64,000 nucleotides of DNA from Chelonoidis abingdonii. Its lineage: Eukaryota; Chordata; Testudines; Testudinidae. Below, piece by piece: positions 33,801-45,800 of this stretch. How positions within the stretch are numbered: the stretch's first letter is position 1; each line of letters opens with the position of its first letter. Location of the stretch: the NCBI RefSeq assembly GCF_003597395.2, contig NC_133777.1:60239253-60303252 (forward strand). Direction: 5' to 3'. The notes under the pieces are model-generated. The model ran no database searches and was not told the origin of the DNA. It saw only the letters and a program-made list of their open reading frames with translations. The translations under genes and the position numbers were made by a program.

Positions 33801-36800
33801 AAGAGAGAGATTCTCTTGAAGAGAAGAATGAAAAGGCACTTCCAAATGGTATGCATTGGAGTGACTAATGCTATAGCCATCTGTGGTTAGGCACGCAAAT
33901 TAGGCCTGTGCTAGATGAAGAGGGATCAGAAAGACCAGGCTTTTTAGGTAGGCTGCAACAAATATATGAGGGGGCTGCAGTCTATTTTCTTACTCATTCA
34001 CATCACATTGACTTCAAAGTATCGATGGTTGGCTGAACCAAACATAATTTTCCTAATTTATAAACGGCTTATTGGGTAGAGGAGATTTTAATAACTATTA
34101 TTTGTTTAGACGTGTTTGTCCATTTATCAGTAAGAGATTGGTAATATACTATGAAAAAACTGAGGTTCTTTAATTTAAACTGCTATAGGTCTGAATGAGA
34201 GTGGTCTTGTGTCTAAGCGTCCAGCTACTTCGGAAGTCAACAGTGTTACTCCAAAAAAGACCAAGCCTAATGAGGTTGGTGCTGGAAGCAATTCAGCTGT
34301 ATCACCTTCAGTTAAATCTCCAACAGTAACACCATCACAAAATGTTACTTCAAAAGGTAGGGTAGATTAAATGGTCTAGCTGTTAAATCCATGTATCTGT
34401 TCCATGGAAAAAGCTAGCACTAGTGCAGTGTTAAAGTTGAACGATCAACACTCAAGTTACGTCAGAGTTAACTCTACAGCTCTGCCTGCCCCTTGTGCAT
34501 ATGCCTTAAAATATGTTCTCTTCTTATATAAAGAGGTATTTTTTTAATACTCTATATAATACACACTGGAGCCTTACAAATGTTACAATATATTTAGTCT
34601 TCAGACGTGGTTGTTTGAGTCTCATTGATCTCTATAAAGCAAGCCAAGAATAAAGTTAACTGGTTCAGTAGTTGTGAAAATAAGAATATTTAGAGTTCAG
34701 TGGCCCAGAGTTAAATCACATTGCCTTAGAATCTATATATAAAAAACTGAATAGCAAATTAGTACCTTTTTCGAAGATTAATAACCAAGATTGCAAGGAT
34801 TCTCTGAGTGCAGAATTTCCTGTTTGGAGCCACAACTGCAGAAATCCCCTCCGCAAAGAAAAAATCCTTTTATAGCAATTTTGTTGATTTAGTTTGAAAT
34901 AGCTTCTTTTTTTGTGCTCTGATAGGCCTTCCCCTTCTACGATAGGAGAGGAATTCTAGCTATTTTAGATTAGCATATTCATTAAAACAATTCAGCAAAA
35001 CCTACATGAGTTTATGAAATGTTTCAGTTGACCCAATTCTTAATTTTACCCCCGCCTCCCGGCCAAAAATGAATAATGTTGCCCAGTTCTTCTTATAAGG
35101 TGGTGCATTGACTGTTGTGACCTTTGATGATAGTCTGGCAGATTACAGCTGATCTCAAATAGTTCATATGTATTCTTTAAAAAAAAACAAAAAAACCCAA
35201 CCCTCTCCTGTGTTTATTATTCCTTTTGTCTAAACTGCTTACCTAGATAGGACTGTATGCCAAAGAAAGAACTTCATCTACAGAGGCAACTGGCTTTGAT
35301 TTTGGCAGCTCCAAGAGCACTTAAGCCCAGATATAAGCAATATTCACTAAAGATGAGCTATTCCAACATTTAAATACAAACTGATTAGCAGGTGGCAAAC
35401 AATTTTTATGTTAATAAGAGAAAACACTGTTCTCTCATGAATGTGGGTCTAGGTGCCTGAGATACCTATTTATTCTCCATGAACCTCAAAGACATCTTAG
35501 ATCAGCACAAATGATGCAGCTGAATAAGCTTAGGTTCCAACTACCTGGCAGAGAGAACAATACTCTCATCGCTGATCGCCAAGTCATGTAGCTCCTTTCC
35601 AGAAGTGGTCAGACTAAATCCTGTCCTGTTGATTTTGAGATCACATTCCTCCAAGAATTGAATTGCTGCTTTCAAAATGAAAACAAAAATTCTAAAATCA
35701 CGCTGCATAAGGACCTTCGATAGGTAGATCATCTATCTCTTGTTATCTCTTCCACTCTTGGAGTATTCTAAAATCACGCTGCATAAGGACCTTAGATAAG
35801 TAGATCATGTATCTCTTGTTATCTCTTCCACTCTTGGAGTATTTTTAGACATACAGTAATATTGTGTGCAAGTTGTCACCAAAAAGAATTTGGAAATAAA
35901 AGAGTAATTATAATGGCAGTTGGAATTCAATCTTTAATTGCAGCCACCACTTTCACCTAAGTTGTAATAGATTTCATTTTAAACCATGTGTTTTTCTGGA
36001 CTTCTGAAACTTTTTGTCATAATTACTCTTGTGATGGACTGTAACTTTGGAGTCCTAACGTACACTTCACTTTTTACAGGTACTAATACTACATCAAGCA
36101 ATGTTAAAAATGGAGCACCTTTTCCACGAGCTTGTCCAAAATGCAATATTCACTTCAATCTTATGGATCCTTTAAAAAATCACATGAAGGTAAAAGTTTT
36201 CTATATTTGTAAAAAGTAATTATAAACATTTTGGGATTAAGCAAAGTTGCAAAACGGGTCACATTTTTATGACAAGTTACAGATATTCTGCACTCTGGAT
36301 ATTTTCATCATGGGCCCATTCTCTGAGGTGCTGAATGTATTTCACACCCATGAGCAAAGAAGAATGAAAAAGAAATTAGTAAAATGAGATTAATTTTCAC
36401 CTGTTTTTTCATTGTTCCTGGTCCTTTTGAAAAGTACACACTTGCTTTGTCATGAGTAAATAAAAACCTCATAGGATGTGTAGCCCAGTTCTATGAGGGT
36501 CTTAGCACCTCATGTATAGTGTTGATGATCCTCAGCTCTCATGCAACAGGAGTTCAGGCTCTTGAAGAATTGAACCCTAAATGCCTACGAATTACTGTTT
36601 GTACAGGTAAAATATGATCCCCTTCATGGGCCAGGAACAGTGCAAAATAAAAAAGATGCTGTTTACAAAAGAGAGAAAATGCCTCTTTTCCTCTCCTCCT
36701 CGCAGAAATGTATAGATATTCAATTGCACCTTTTCAGTTTTGATCCATTCGTGATCATTTTGTTAGAGGAAAGTTAACTTCATTTGGAGAATTTAGTGCT

Positions 36801-39800
36801 GAAAGATACTGTTGAAGAAAGTGAGTTTGTTTGGTTTTATTAACTTACACATTTTTATAAATAAAATACATCTTCAGTTAACCTAGTGGGATAAATATAT
36901 CAAGGACTGTCATTTCACCTACAACAGGAAATAAGCTTATCACAAACTGGGGTCAGAGAAGTTAGCACTACGCAGCAAAGCATGTTGTTTAGCAAAAGTT
37001 GTCCTTGGAAGCATTCCAAATTTGTTTCCTGTTGGACAGCAGTATAGCACCTTCTATCTGAAGAACTCAAAAGTTCTTTCTAAACATTAAGTTTTGCAAT
37101 ACTTCTGTTAGCTATGTAAACATTATCTCTATTTTAGATAGGGAAGCAGAGGCCATGGATGGTAGATGACTTTCCATATTCTAAATTCATTCATGGAGCT
37201 GGGAAAGAACTTTGATGTCTTTATTATCAATTATCTGCTCTAATCAATTCAGCACATTGGTGTTTTATATATACAGATATTTTTAAGAGACAGTCAAATT
37301 TTAAAAAAATAAATACAGCTTTCCTTATAGTTGTCAACAAATTCATGCTTACAAATATTTTGTTTAACAAAGCAACTGTTTTACTCAGCTTAAATTTAAG
37401 GTTAGGAGGGAGAATAGTTTTCTAATTAATAAAATGAAGATTGGAGAAATTTGAATTGTGCTATACATTTCAGAATATTTTTTAATCAACATATAAAACA
37501 AGGTAGTAATTCTGACTTGTAGTTTATAGTAGTCATATTAACATAAAAGAAAAAACCCTTTGTTGGTATTTTAAAATACTCGGTGTTTAATTATCTAAAT
37601 CCTATCCTTACGTATTTTTGTATTTGCAGTAACACAAGAGCAGATACTATCCAGAATAGACATAGATGTAAGAGCAAGTGAAAACATGTCCCAAAGTAAT
37701 GGAAATAGAAATGCAGGTATAGCAAGGATAGCATTTTTAGTGCAATTTGATAACTTAGACTTGTGTCTCTTTTTCAGTATTGTTGTCCAGATATGGTAAA
37801 TAACTTCTTTCTGGGAATGTCCAAAACAGAATGTTCAAATACACCAAGTAAGACTGCTGAATCTGAGAAAGGAAAATTAATCATGTTAGTTAATGACTTC
37901 TATTATGGAAAGCATGAAGGTGATGTCCAGCGGGTACAACAGGAACAGAAGACTCATACAACTTTTAAGTGCTTCAGCTGTTTGAAAGTTCTTAAAAATA
38001 ACATAAGGTATCTAAACATTCACTTCTATAACTGCTCGATACTACACATTAGTAACAAAAACAAAATTAAAAGTCACATAGTCACAATTGTATCTGGAAT
38101 GTAAAGATGCCAGTACGTCCCTCGGCCCACACCACTTCCAGCAGCTCCCATTGGCCTGGAGCAGCAAACCGCGGCCAGTGGGAGCTGCAATCGCCTGGAC
38201 CTGCGGACGGGGCAGGTAAACAAATTGACCTGACCCGCCTGGGGCTTTCCCTACACAAGTGGCATCCCAAGTTTGGGAAACACTGCTATAAAGTTATTTC
38301 AGTGTAAAGTAAAGCTTAATTCATTTTTCACTACATGTGTATGTTTGGAACAAATTAGAATGGCTAATTTTAATACTTCCAAGATAAAGAGTATTGTATG
38401 CTTTAATGAGTCTGGTTGTGGTAGTATGGAAGTTGTAAGAGCAACACATTACCTTTTTACAATGTGCCATCCAGATTGATGACGTTAACAGTAGATTTCA
38501 GTATAATTCCCTTTAGGGGTCCACGATGAGTAATTGGTAGTGATGTATCCAATATACAAACTGTTCTTTTGATGGAATAACTTTACTTTCAAATGCAACA
38601 AAAAGCTTTCATAAGCTGTTTCAATAGGTAAGCAAGTTTGTATCACAGTTGCTTTGGCAGCTAAGGTCATAGTTCTTTTTCATAAGAGGCCTGTAACGGA
38701 AGCTGATGTAGCAAAATGTAAAACTGAAAAATGGACTGGGCCTTCAAAGGGTATAGTCTGCAAGTTTAAAATGAACAGGCTTGTGATAATATTAAACCCA
38801 TATTGTTAAATAAAACAAAAGGTTCTTATAAATGCAGGCATTAAAATTGCTATTGTACACACTTAAAAGCTAACTCACAAATAAAACTACTAGTAATTTA
38901 TCTTTTAAGCAGCTGGAAAATATTGTATGCTGTCAGACCTTCAAAGGGTTTGCTCTCATGATTTGATAGTTGCTGTTGGCTGTGGCATTTCCTTCCTTTC
39001 ATTTATCTTTAAAAACTGTAAACAGTATTTGATGTGGGTTGAAGAAAGCTGTTTGTTTTTTTCTGTACATAATAGTTTTACTATGAAAATAAGAGCCTCT
39101 TTTAGCTCATCTTGGAAATAGTCTATAAGTGGTATTACATATAAGAATATTTTCATTTTAAAAAGATATTGTTAGTTTATAATATTTAATACTTTGTTTA
39201 GTTGATTTACAGTATTTGACTTACCAATAAACTTAATTGGTGACAAAATATTTTAGTAGATTATTTTCTTTTAAGTGAACATATTGGGTCTCTTACGAAG
39301 ATACACTAGCTAATGGATTCCTCTTCTTGGGGCTTGTACTTCTATCATGAAACAGTCTAACATTCCCTTAGCTCTCAAAGTTACTTGGTCCTCAGAGGTA
39401 CTGGTAGCTGTGCCCTCCAATCACCAGTATTCAGGCCTCTCTAGACTCTTCCTAGTCATCATTCTGATCAGTCAAGGAAGTATCCTGTCACTGCCGACTC
39501 ACTCTGTTGCTGACTGCTACTCTCCTTATTATCTCTTGATTCATGTTAAAATCAGAAGTTGCCAATATTCTTTTGTTGACTCTGTCCTGTAACCCTTCGT
39601 TATTCCTTATTACATTTTCTGTTTTAATAATTGATTTATGTGACCATAGTGCCTAAACCACAATCAAGCCTTCTTGTTATTTGTATTACTGTTGTACAGG
39701 TCTAAAGAGTGCTGCCTTGACATTGACTTTCTAGTTGGTCAAAAATGCAGCTAATTTCCTGAAGTTGCATAGCTAAAGCACCAGAAACCTTCACCTTCTG

Positions 39801-42800
39801 TAGACTCTGGTGGACATGATGTCAGATGACATTAATGTTGTAGCCCAGCTACTCTTCTATAGGATCTGTTGGATTGGTGCCTTAAGAAATTTCCCCTTAC
39901 CGCTTTGTGGATGAGCCATTGGTATGAAGGGAGTCTCTGTTTCAGAGCATGCTGGTGCCATCATCAAACATATGGGTGTGCCACATCCATAGGCAAGCTT
40001 TTCCAGTGATTAACAATTCTCACTGTAATTTGCATTTTACAATCTAATCAGAATTTATCTATCTTATGTTTCCAGCCATGGGATCTTGTTATGCCTTTAT
40101 CTGCTAGATTAAAGAGCACTGTAGAAATCTTCTCCCCTTATATGTTGTTATAGACTATAATCAAGTCATCTCTTAACCTTTTCTTGGATAGACTACGTAG
40201 ATTGATCTTCTTTAATCTTTTACTGTAATACAGATTTTCCAGACCTTGAATCTTTCTTGTAGCTCTTTTCTGACCCCTTTCCATCGTGTCAACATCCATT
40301 TTCAAGTGTGGTCCAGAGCGAGGCACAGTATTTTAGTAATGGGCTCATGCAAGTATTATCCATTAGTAATATCACCTACCGATTTCTACTCAATATTCCC
40401 CTGCTTATACATCCAAGGATCTTGTTAGCGGTCTTAACCACCACATCACACTGGGAGGTCATGTTCAATTGATTATGCATCATGATGATTTTTCAGAGAC
40501 AGGCATTCCAAAATACATTCCCCTGTGTGTAAGGGTATGTCTATACTACAGGGCTATTCCAATTTTACAGAAACCGTTTTTTAAAACAGATTGTATAAAG
40601 TCGAGTACACGTGGCCACACTAAGCACATTAATTCGGCAATGTGCGTCCATATATCAAGGCTAGCATCGATTTCTGGAGCGTTGCACTGTGGGATACCGC
40701 CCAGAGGCCAATACCGTTGAATTGCAGCCACACTAACCCTAATCCGACATGGCAATACTGATTTCAGCGCTACTCCCCTCGTCGAGGAGGATTACAGATA
40801 TCGGTATTAAGAGTCCTTTATATCGATATTAAGGGTTTAGTTGTGTGGACGGGTGCAGGGTTAATTCGGTTTAACGCTGCTAAATTCGGTATAAACACGT
40901 AGTGTAGACCAGGCCTTAGTGTGACCTATATTTTTTTGTTTATAGATGTGACCTTGCATTTGGCTGTATTAAAACACATTGTTCAGGTGAGACCATCTTA
41001 TGAAGTGATCTAGCTCACTCTGTAGAACTGACCTGTCCTTGTCATTATTTACCACACTTCTAGTTTTTGCACACTTCACCCTCAATGACTAGCTGGTCTC
41101 CTCAGTATTCCTCGTGTAGGAAGTCTCCTACAGTAGAGTTTTGTGAAGGGCCGTGAAAGAATAAAAAGGAGGCACAGTAGAACCTCAGAGTTACGAACAG
41201 CTCAGGAATGCAGATTGTTCCTAACTCTGAACGCTGACTTAATACAGCTTTTAAACTTTACTATGCAGAAGAAAAATGCTGCTCCCCTCCTTTTTTTAGT
41301 AGTTTACGTTTAACACAGTGCTGTACTGTATTTGCTTTTTGCGGGGGAAAGAAGGGTGTCTGCTGCTGCCTGATTGTGTACTTCTGGTTCCAAATGAATG
41401 TGTGATTGACTGGTCGGTTCGTAACTCTGGTGTTCATAACTCTGAGATTCTATTGTATGTATAAAGAATAACATGCCAACCCTCCTCCCTGTACTTTCAA
41501 GCTGATCTCTAAATAAAACTCCTGAAAGTAGAAAGGAATTCAGGGGGATGGGATGGTTCTGTTCAGTGACTTTTACTTTTGGTTTGTGGAATGTGGGCTT
41601 TGAGGGGCATGCACATGGCCCCCCTATTACTCCACAAGGTTTCATTACAGCATACTCAGGGACATGGCTCCTACAATATGCCTGTGTGGAGGGAATCCCT
41701 TATATAAGATATAGTCTCCCTGTGCTCCTTTGCAGGGCCTCTGCCCTGTCCTTGTTTCAGTCACTCTTTAAAACCCACTTCTGCTACGTTGCTTGGAGTG
41801 AATTGAGTTGACTTGTGTAAAGATTGTTTATTTTGTTTTATTTGTTTCCCTTCATTAGATTATAAACTCTTTGTAGCAGGGACTGTCCTTTCATGAAATT
41901 TGGAAAGCATCCTGCATGTTGTTACATGCAGTGTTGTTGTTGTATTGGTACCAAGATATTAGCGAGACAAGGTGGGTGAGGTTATATCTTTTATTGCACC
42001 AACTTCTGAAAGAAACATACTTTCAAGCTTACAAAGAGCTCTTCTTCAGATTACCTTCAGGTATGGGGGCCTGACAGTGACCTGAAGAAGAGCTCTTTGT
42101 CAGCTTGAGAGTATGTTTCTCTCACCAACAGAAGTTGGTCCAATAAAAGGTATTACCTCACCCACCTTGTCCCTCTGACATGGTCTGGCATGACTGTAAG
42201 CAAACATGGCATAATACTATAGGCTCCCTATAGTGAAGAGTATATTTGAGATGATAGCGCATTTTTAATTTAACATTCAAGATATCTTTCGGTTAATCTG
42301 TTGATATGTTTGGTTTTTTTATTTGTATCTTCCATTTATGAAATTTTTGACAGTTTAGAAATCATAAGAACCATAAGTCTCGTTACAATTCACTTGAAAA
42401 GTGCTCCTATTCAACAGTGTTGTCCACTTTACATACTTCATGTCAAATTTGTCATGTATGTTTTTTTGTTTAAACTTAGCTTGTGCACCTGTTCTCTATC
42501 TTTAATAGGTTTATGAACCACATGAAACACCACTTAGAGCTTGAGAAGCAGAGCAGTGAAAGTTGGGAAAGCCACACCACCTGCCAGCACTGTTATCGTC
42601 AGTTTCCCACACCTTTCCAGCTGCAATGCCACATTGAAAGTACACACACCCCTTATGAATCATCTAGTAAGTTTGTTCTCTTTGTGTTTAATCATTGTGT
42701 TCCTACAATTTTAGCTATTTGCTGATTTGTAACTTGCAAATAAAGATGCAGGAAACCATTGTTTTTTGTTTTTGTTTTTTTTAAAAGGGGAGAATAAGTA

Positions 42801-45800
42801 CTGAGGTTAGAGAGTAGTTGATCAGCCAGTTTATCAGTTTTTAGTTACCATGTTCAGTTACCAGCTTTTGTTCAGATTGTTTGAAAGATTACTGTTTCAG
42901 TCTGGGTTTAAAAACAACAACAAAAATTAATAGAATTGGGCTCTCCATTGCCAGATTTCTTTTATTTTAAAAGACAGTGCATCACACCAGGAAATCCTGA
43001 CTGCAGACTCTTGAAGCAGGTTTTAGAAGCAAAATAAATCTGCAGTTTGTCTCATCTTTATTACTTTAATACTTCTATATGTGTCAATTTCATTTTATGT
43101 ATGTATATGTACATAGCAGTTTACACATGCACAATACGCTATTTCTTCCCCCAAACTCCAATTAATACATTTTGATTATTTTCTGTTCTTTTTCAGCTAT
43201 TTGTAAAATCTGTGAATTATCCTTTGAAACAGAGCAAGTTCTTTTGCAACATATGAAGGACAATCATAAGCCAGGTGAAATGCCATATGTTTGCCAGGTA
43301 CCTCAGAGTATTCAGTATTAAAACACCTATTTTTTTTCTTAGAAAATTTTCAGCAAAGAAGTCAACATAAGATCTCATGAGGTTAAATTACATTTTTATT
43401 TCTAGGTGTGCAGTTACAGATCATCAGCTTTTTCAGATGTAGAAACCCATTTTAGAACTGTACATGAAAACACAAAACATTTGCTTTGTCCATTTTGCCT
43501 CAAAGTTATTAAAATTGGAGCACCGTACATGCATCATTATATGAGGCATCAGGTAAGTAGCTGTTAATTTTTGTCTCTTCAGGATATAGAAATGTGACAA
43601 AAAAAGCAAAGCTTAACTTAGTAATATGCTAATGTACATTTTTCCACATAAAAGTAGCTTAATTGATTGTGTGACCATTGAGAAGAGTTATGTTTTCAAA
43701 TACTGGAGGTAAATGTACTAATAAGAGAAAATATTTATCATATAAAGTTTTCGGCCATTTCTTTTGAATTCTTTTAAGTAAACTGTTGGATTCTATCGGT
43801 AGATGTCTCCAGTATATTGATGTGTGAGGAGTTCTTTGTGTAACCTGTGTTAGCAATAATATTAAAAAACTATTAAAAAACCTTTGCACATTCTATGAAA
43901 GAATACATGTCATTTCTTTGCTTAGATATGTCATACTGACATCCTCTTGAAATCAGTGACAAAACACACACTCACTCTTGTGGAACCAGATGCAGGATTA
44001 TAGTTATCTTTTATTTGTAATTTCATTGAACTGGTAACCTCGACGTTACTGATACGTCGTGCTTTTGTATTGCTTTGCATTTTAAAGCAGTGTACACATG
44101 TTCATTTTCTGGTTTGTTATGCAGTATTATGGGTTTTAGGATTATTAAGAGTGACTTGTTAAAGTAAGATTTAGGTCATTATTGCTTGAGACATGCTAGG
44201 ATGGCAGTTTCAGTTGATTAGAAGATTCCTGCTTACTGTAAATTGTCTTCCATTTTTAAAAGAAAAAAGGAATATACCGTTGTACGAAGTGCAGATTGCA
44301 ATTTTTGACATGCAAAGAAAAAACAGATCACAAGACTCAGCATCACCGGACATTCAGGAAACCTAAGCAATTAGAGGGATTGCCTCCTGGAACTAAAGTA
44401 AGTTTTTACTTCATATAAAAGAGAAAAAAAGAAAAAGTTATCTGACCGGAGAAATGGAGAGAGCCTACTTAGAGAGGAGGAGATGAGAGGACTGGATTTT
44501 AGGTGGGAGATACTGAGGAGTTGGGAAAGGAGGGAATCTTCCGTGCTCAAAGCAATCAGTTTTACACCATCCCTCAAAGCGAATTATTTAATTCTGCCTC
44601 CCATCTTCTTAATTTATACAGGACTATGCTTTCCCCGCACGTCTGTGCACCCCAACACACACAATTGATAAGAGCCCCACTCCCACTTTTTAAAAGAAGT
44701 CTCTCCTGCTGCTTTCCTGAGCTGAGGGTTCTGTTTTTCCCTTCTCTTCCCCCCCTCCCTTTCTTGGAGAAAAGTGAGGGCTTCAGCATTTTGGCTATAG
44801 AGAGGATGTGATCAGTGGTTGAGAATAGTTGACCCTTTCTCAACTTATGGGGCCATATTGGGGAAGAGCAGCAGCCAGCAAGGGCGCAAAAGTTGCTGCT
44901 CCCTAGTTAGAACTCTTTCCTGAGCACAGAGATCTATAAGAGTTTTCCAGACCCATGTTTGAAGGGAGATGAAGAGAGCTCTTCTTGCTATATGTGCTGA
45001 GGGAACCTTCCTGTTCATCAGCATGTGGATCGTCATCTCATTTGGTTGCCTTTCCTCAAGGAAAAAATAGAATGAGTGACAAGTAGTCAATCAGCACAAG
45101 ATTTCCCTGTAAATTAGGGTTTTTTCATACAGACTTCTTTAAAAGGGTTTGAGATCTATAGTCCTATGAGGAAAACCCGTGGACTTGGCAGGTCTGTGAA
45201 GTAGCTGGTCTGTTGGAAATTGACCAGCTTGATCACACTGTCATTTGAGTCCCTGTAGGAGAACTCATAATTGTGATAGTTGCTTTGCAAATTATGAAGT
45301 ACTTTTTTTTCCCCAGTAAACCCGCAGGTCAGACTTCAGTCTTCTGTGATAATGCATTCAATTATCCATTGATTTCATGGGTTTAAGACTAAGTAGTAAA
45401 CGTTCTGCTTGCTTACTTTAGAATTTTCTGCTGTTACCTATTGGATGCCCCCTTTTTTGCTGAAAATTAGCTGAAAAACTATTTGGATTATAGCTTCTGT
45501 TCCGTGTCAGTTGAAAGTCATATTTTTCAACATATGTCTTATTGAATAGGATTCTATATATTTGTTCCATGTTTAGCAAAATTTTCCTAACAGTAAACTG
45601 CTTTATTTGTTTTATACAGCAGAGATATGAACAAAATATACAAGGCAAATGAAAGCATTACCTAAGTTATAGAAATAGGCGTTTCAAAAATTTAAATATA
45701 ATTCTCTAATTGGTGTCATTAATTTTTACAGTGTTATAAAAATAAAGTGCCCATATTATTTCATGTTCCTAGGTTACTATTCGAGCTTCTGTTGGACCTC

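Noticed and set aside
35541..35732. Minus-strand 63-codon frame that reads like protein
   Set aside because: No recognised domain, no splice context and no homologue I can name; it ends inside a tandem duplication.
44483..44843. Open frames on both strands between exons J and K
   Set aside because: No domain, they overlap each other on both strands, and they lie in intron sequence.
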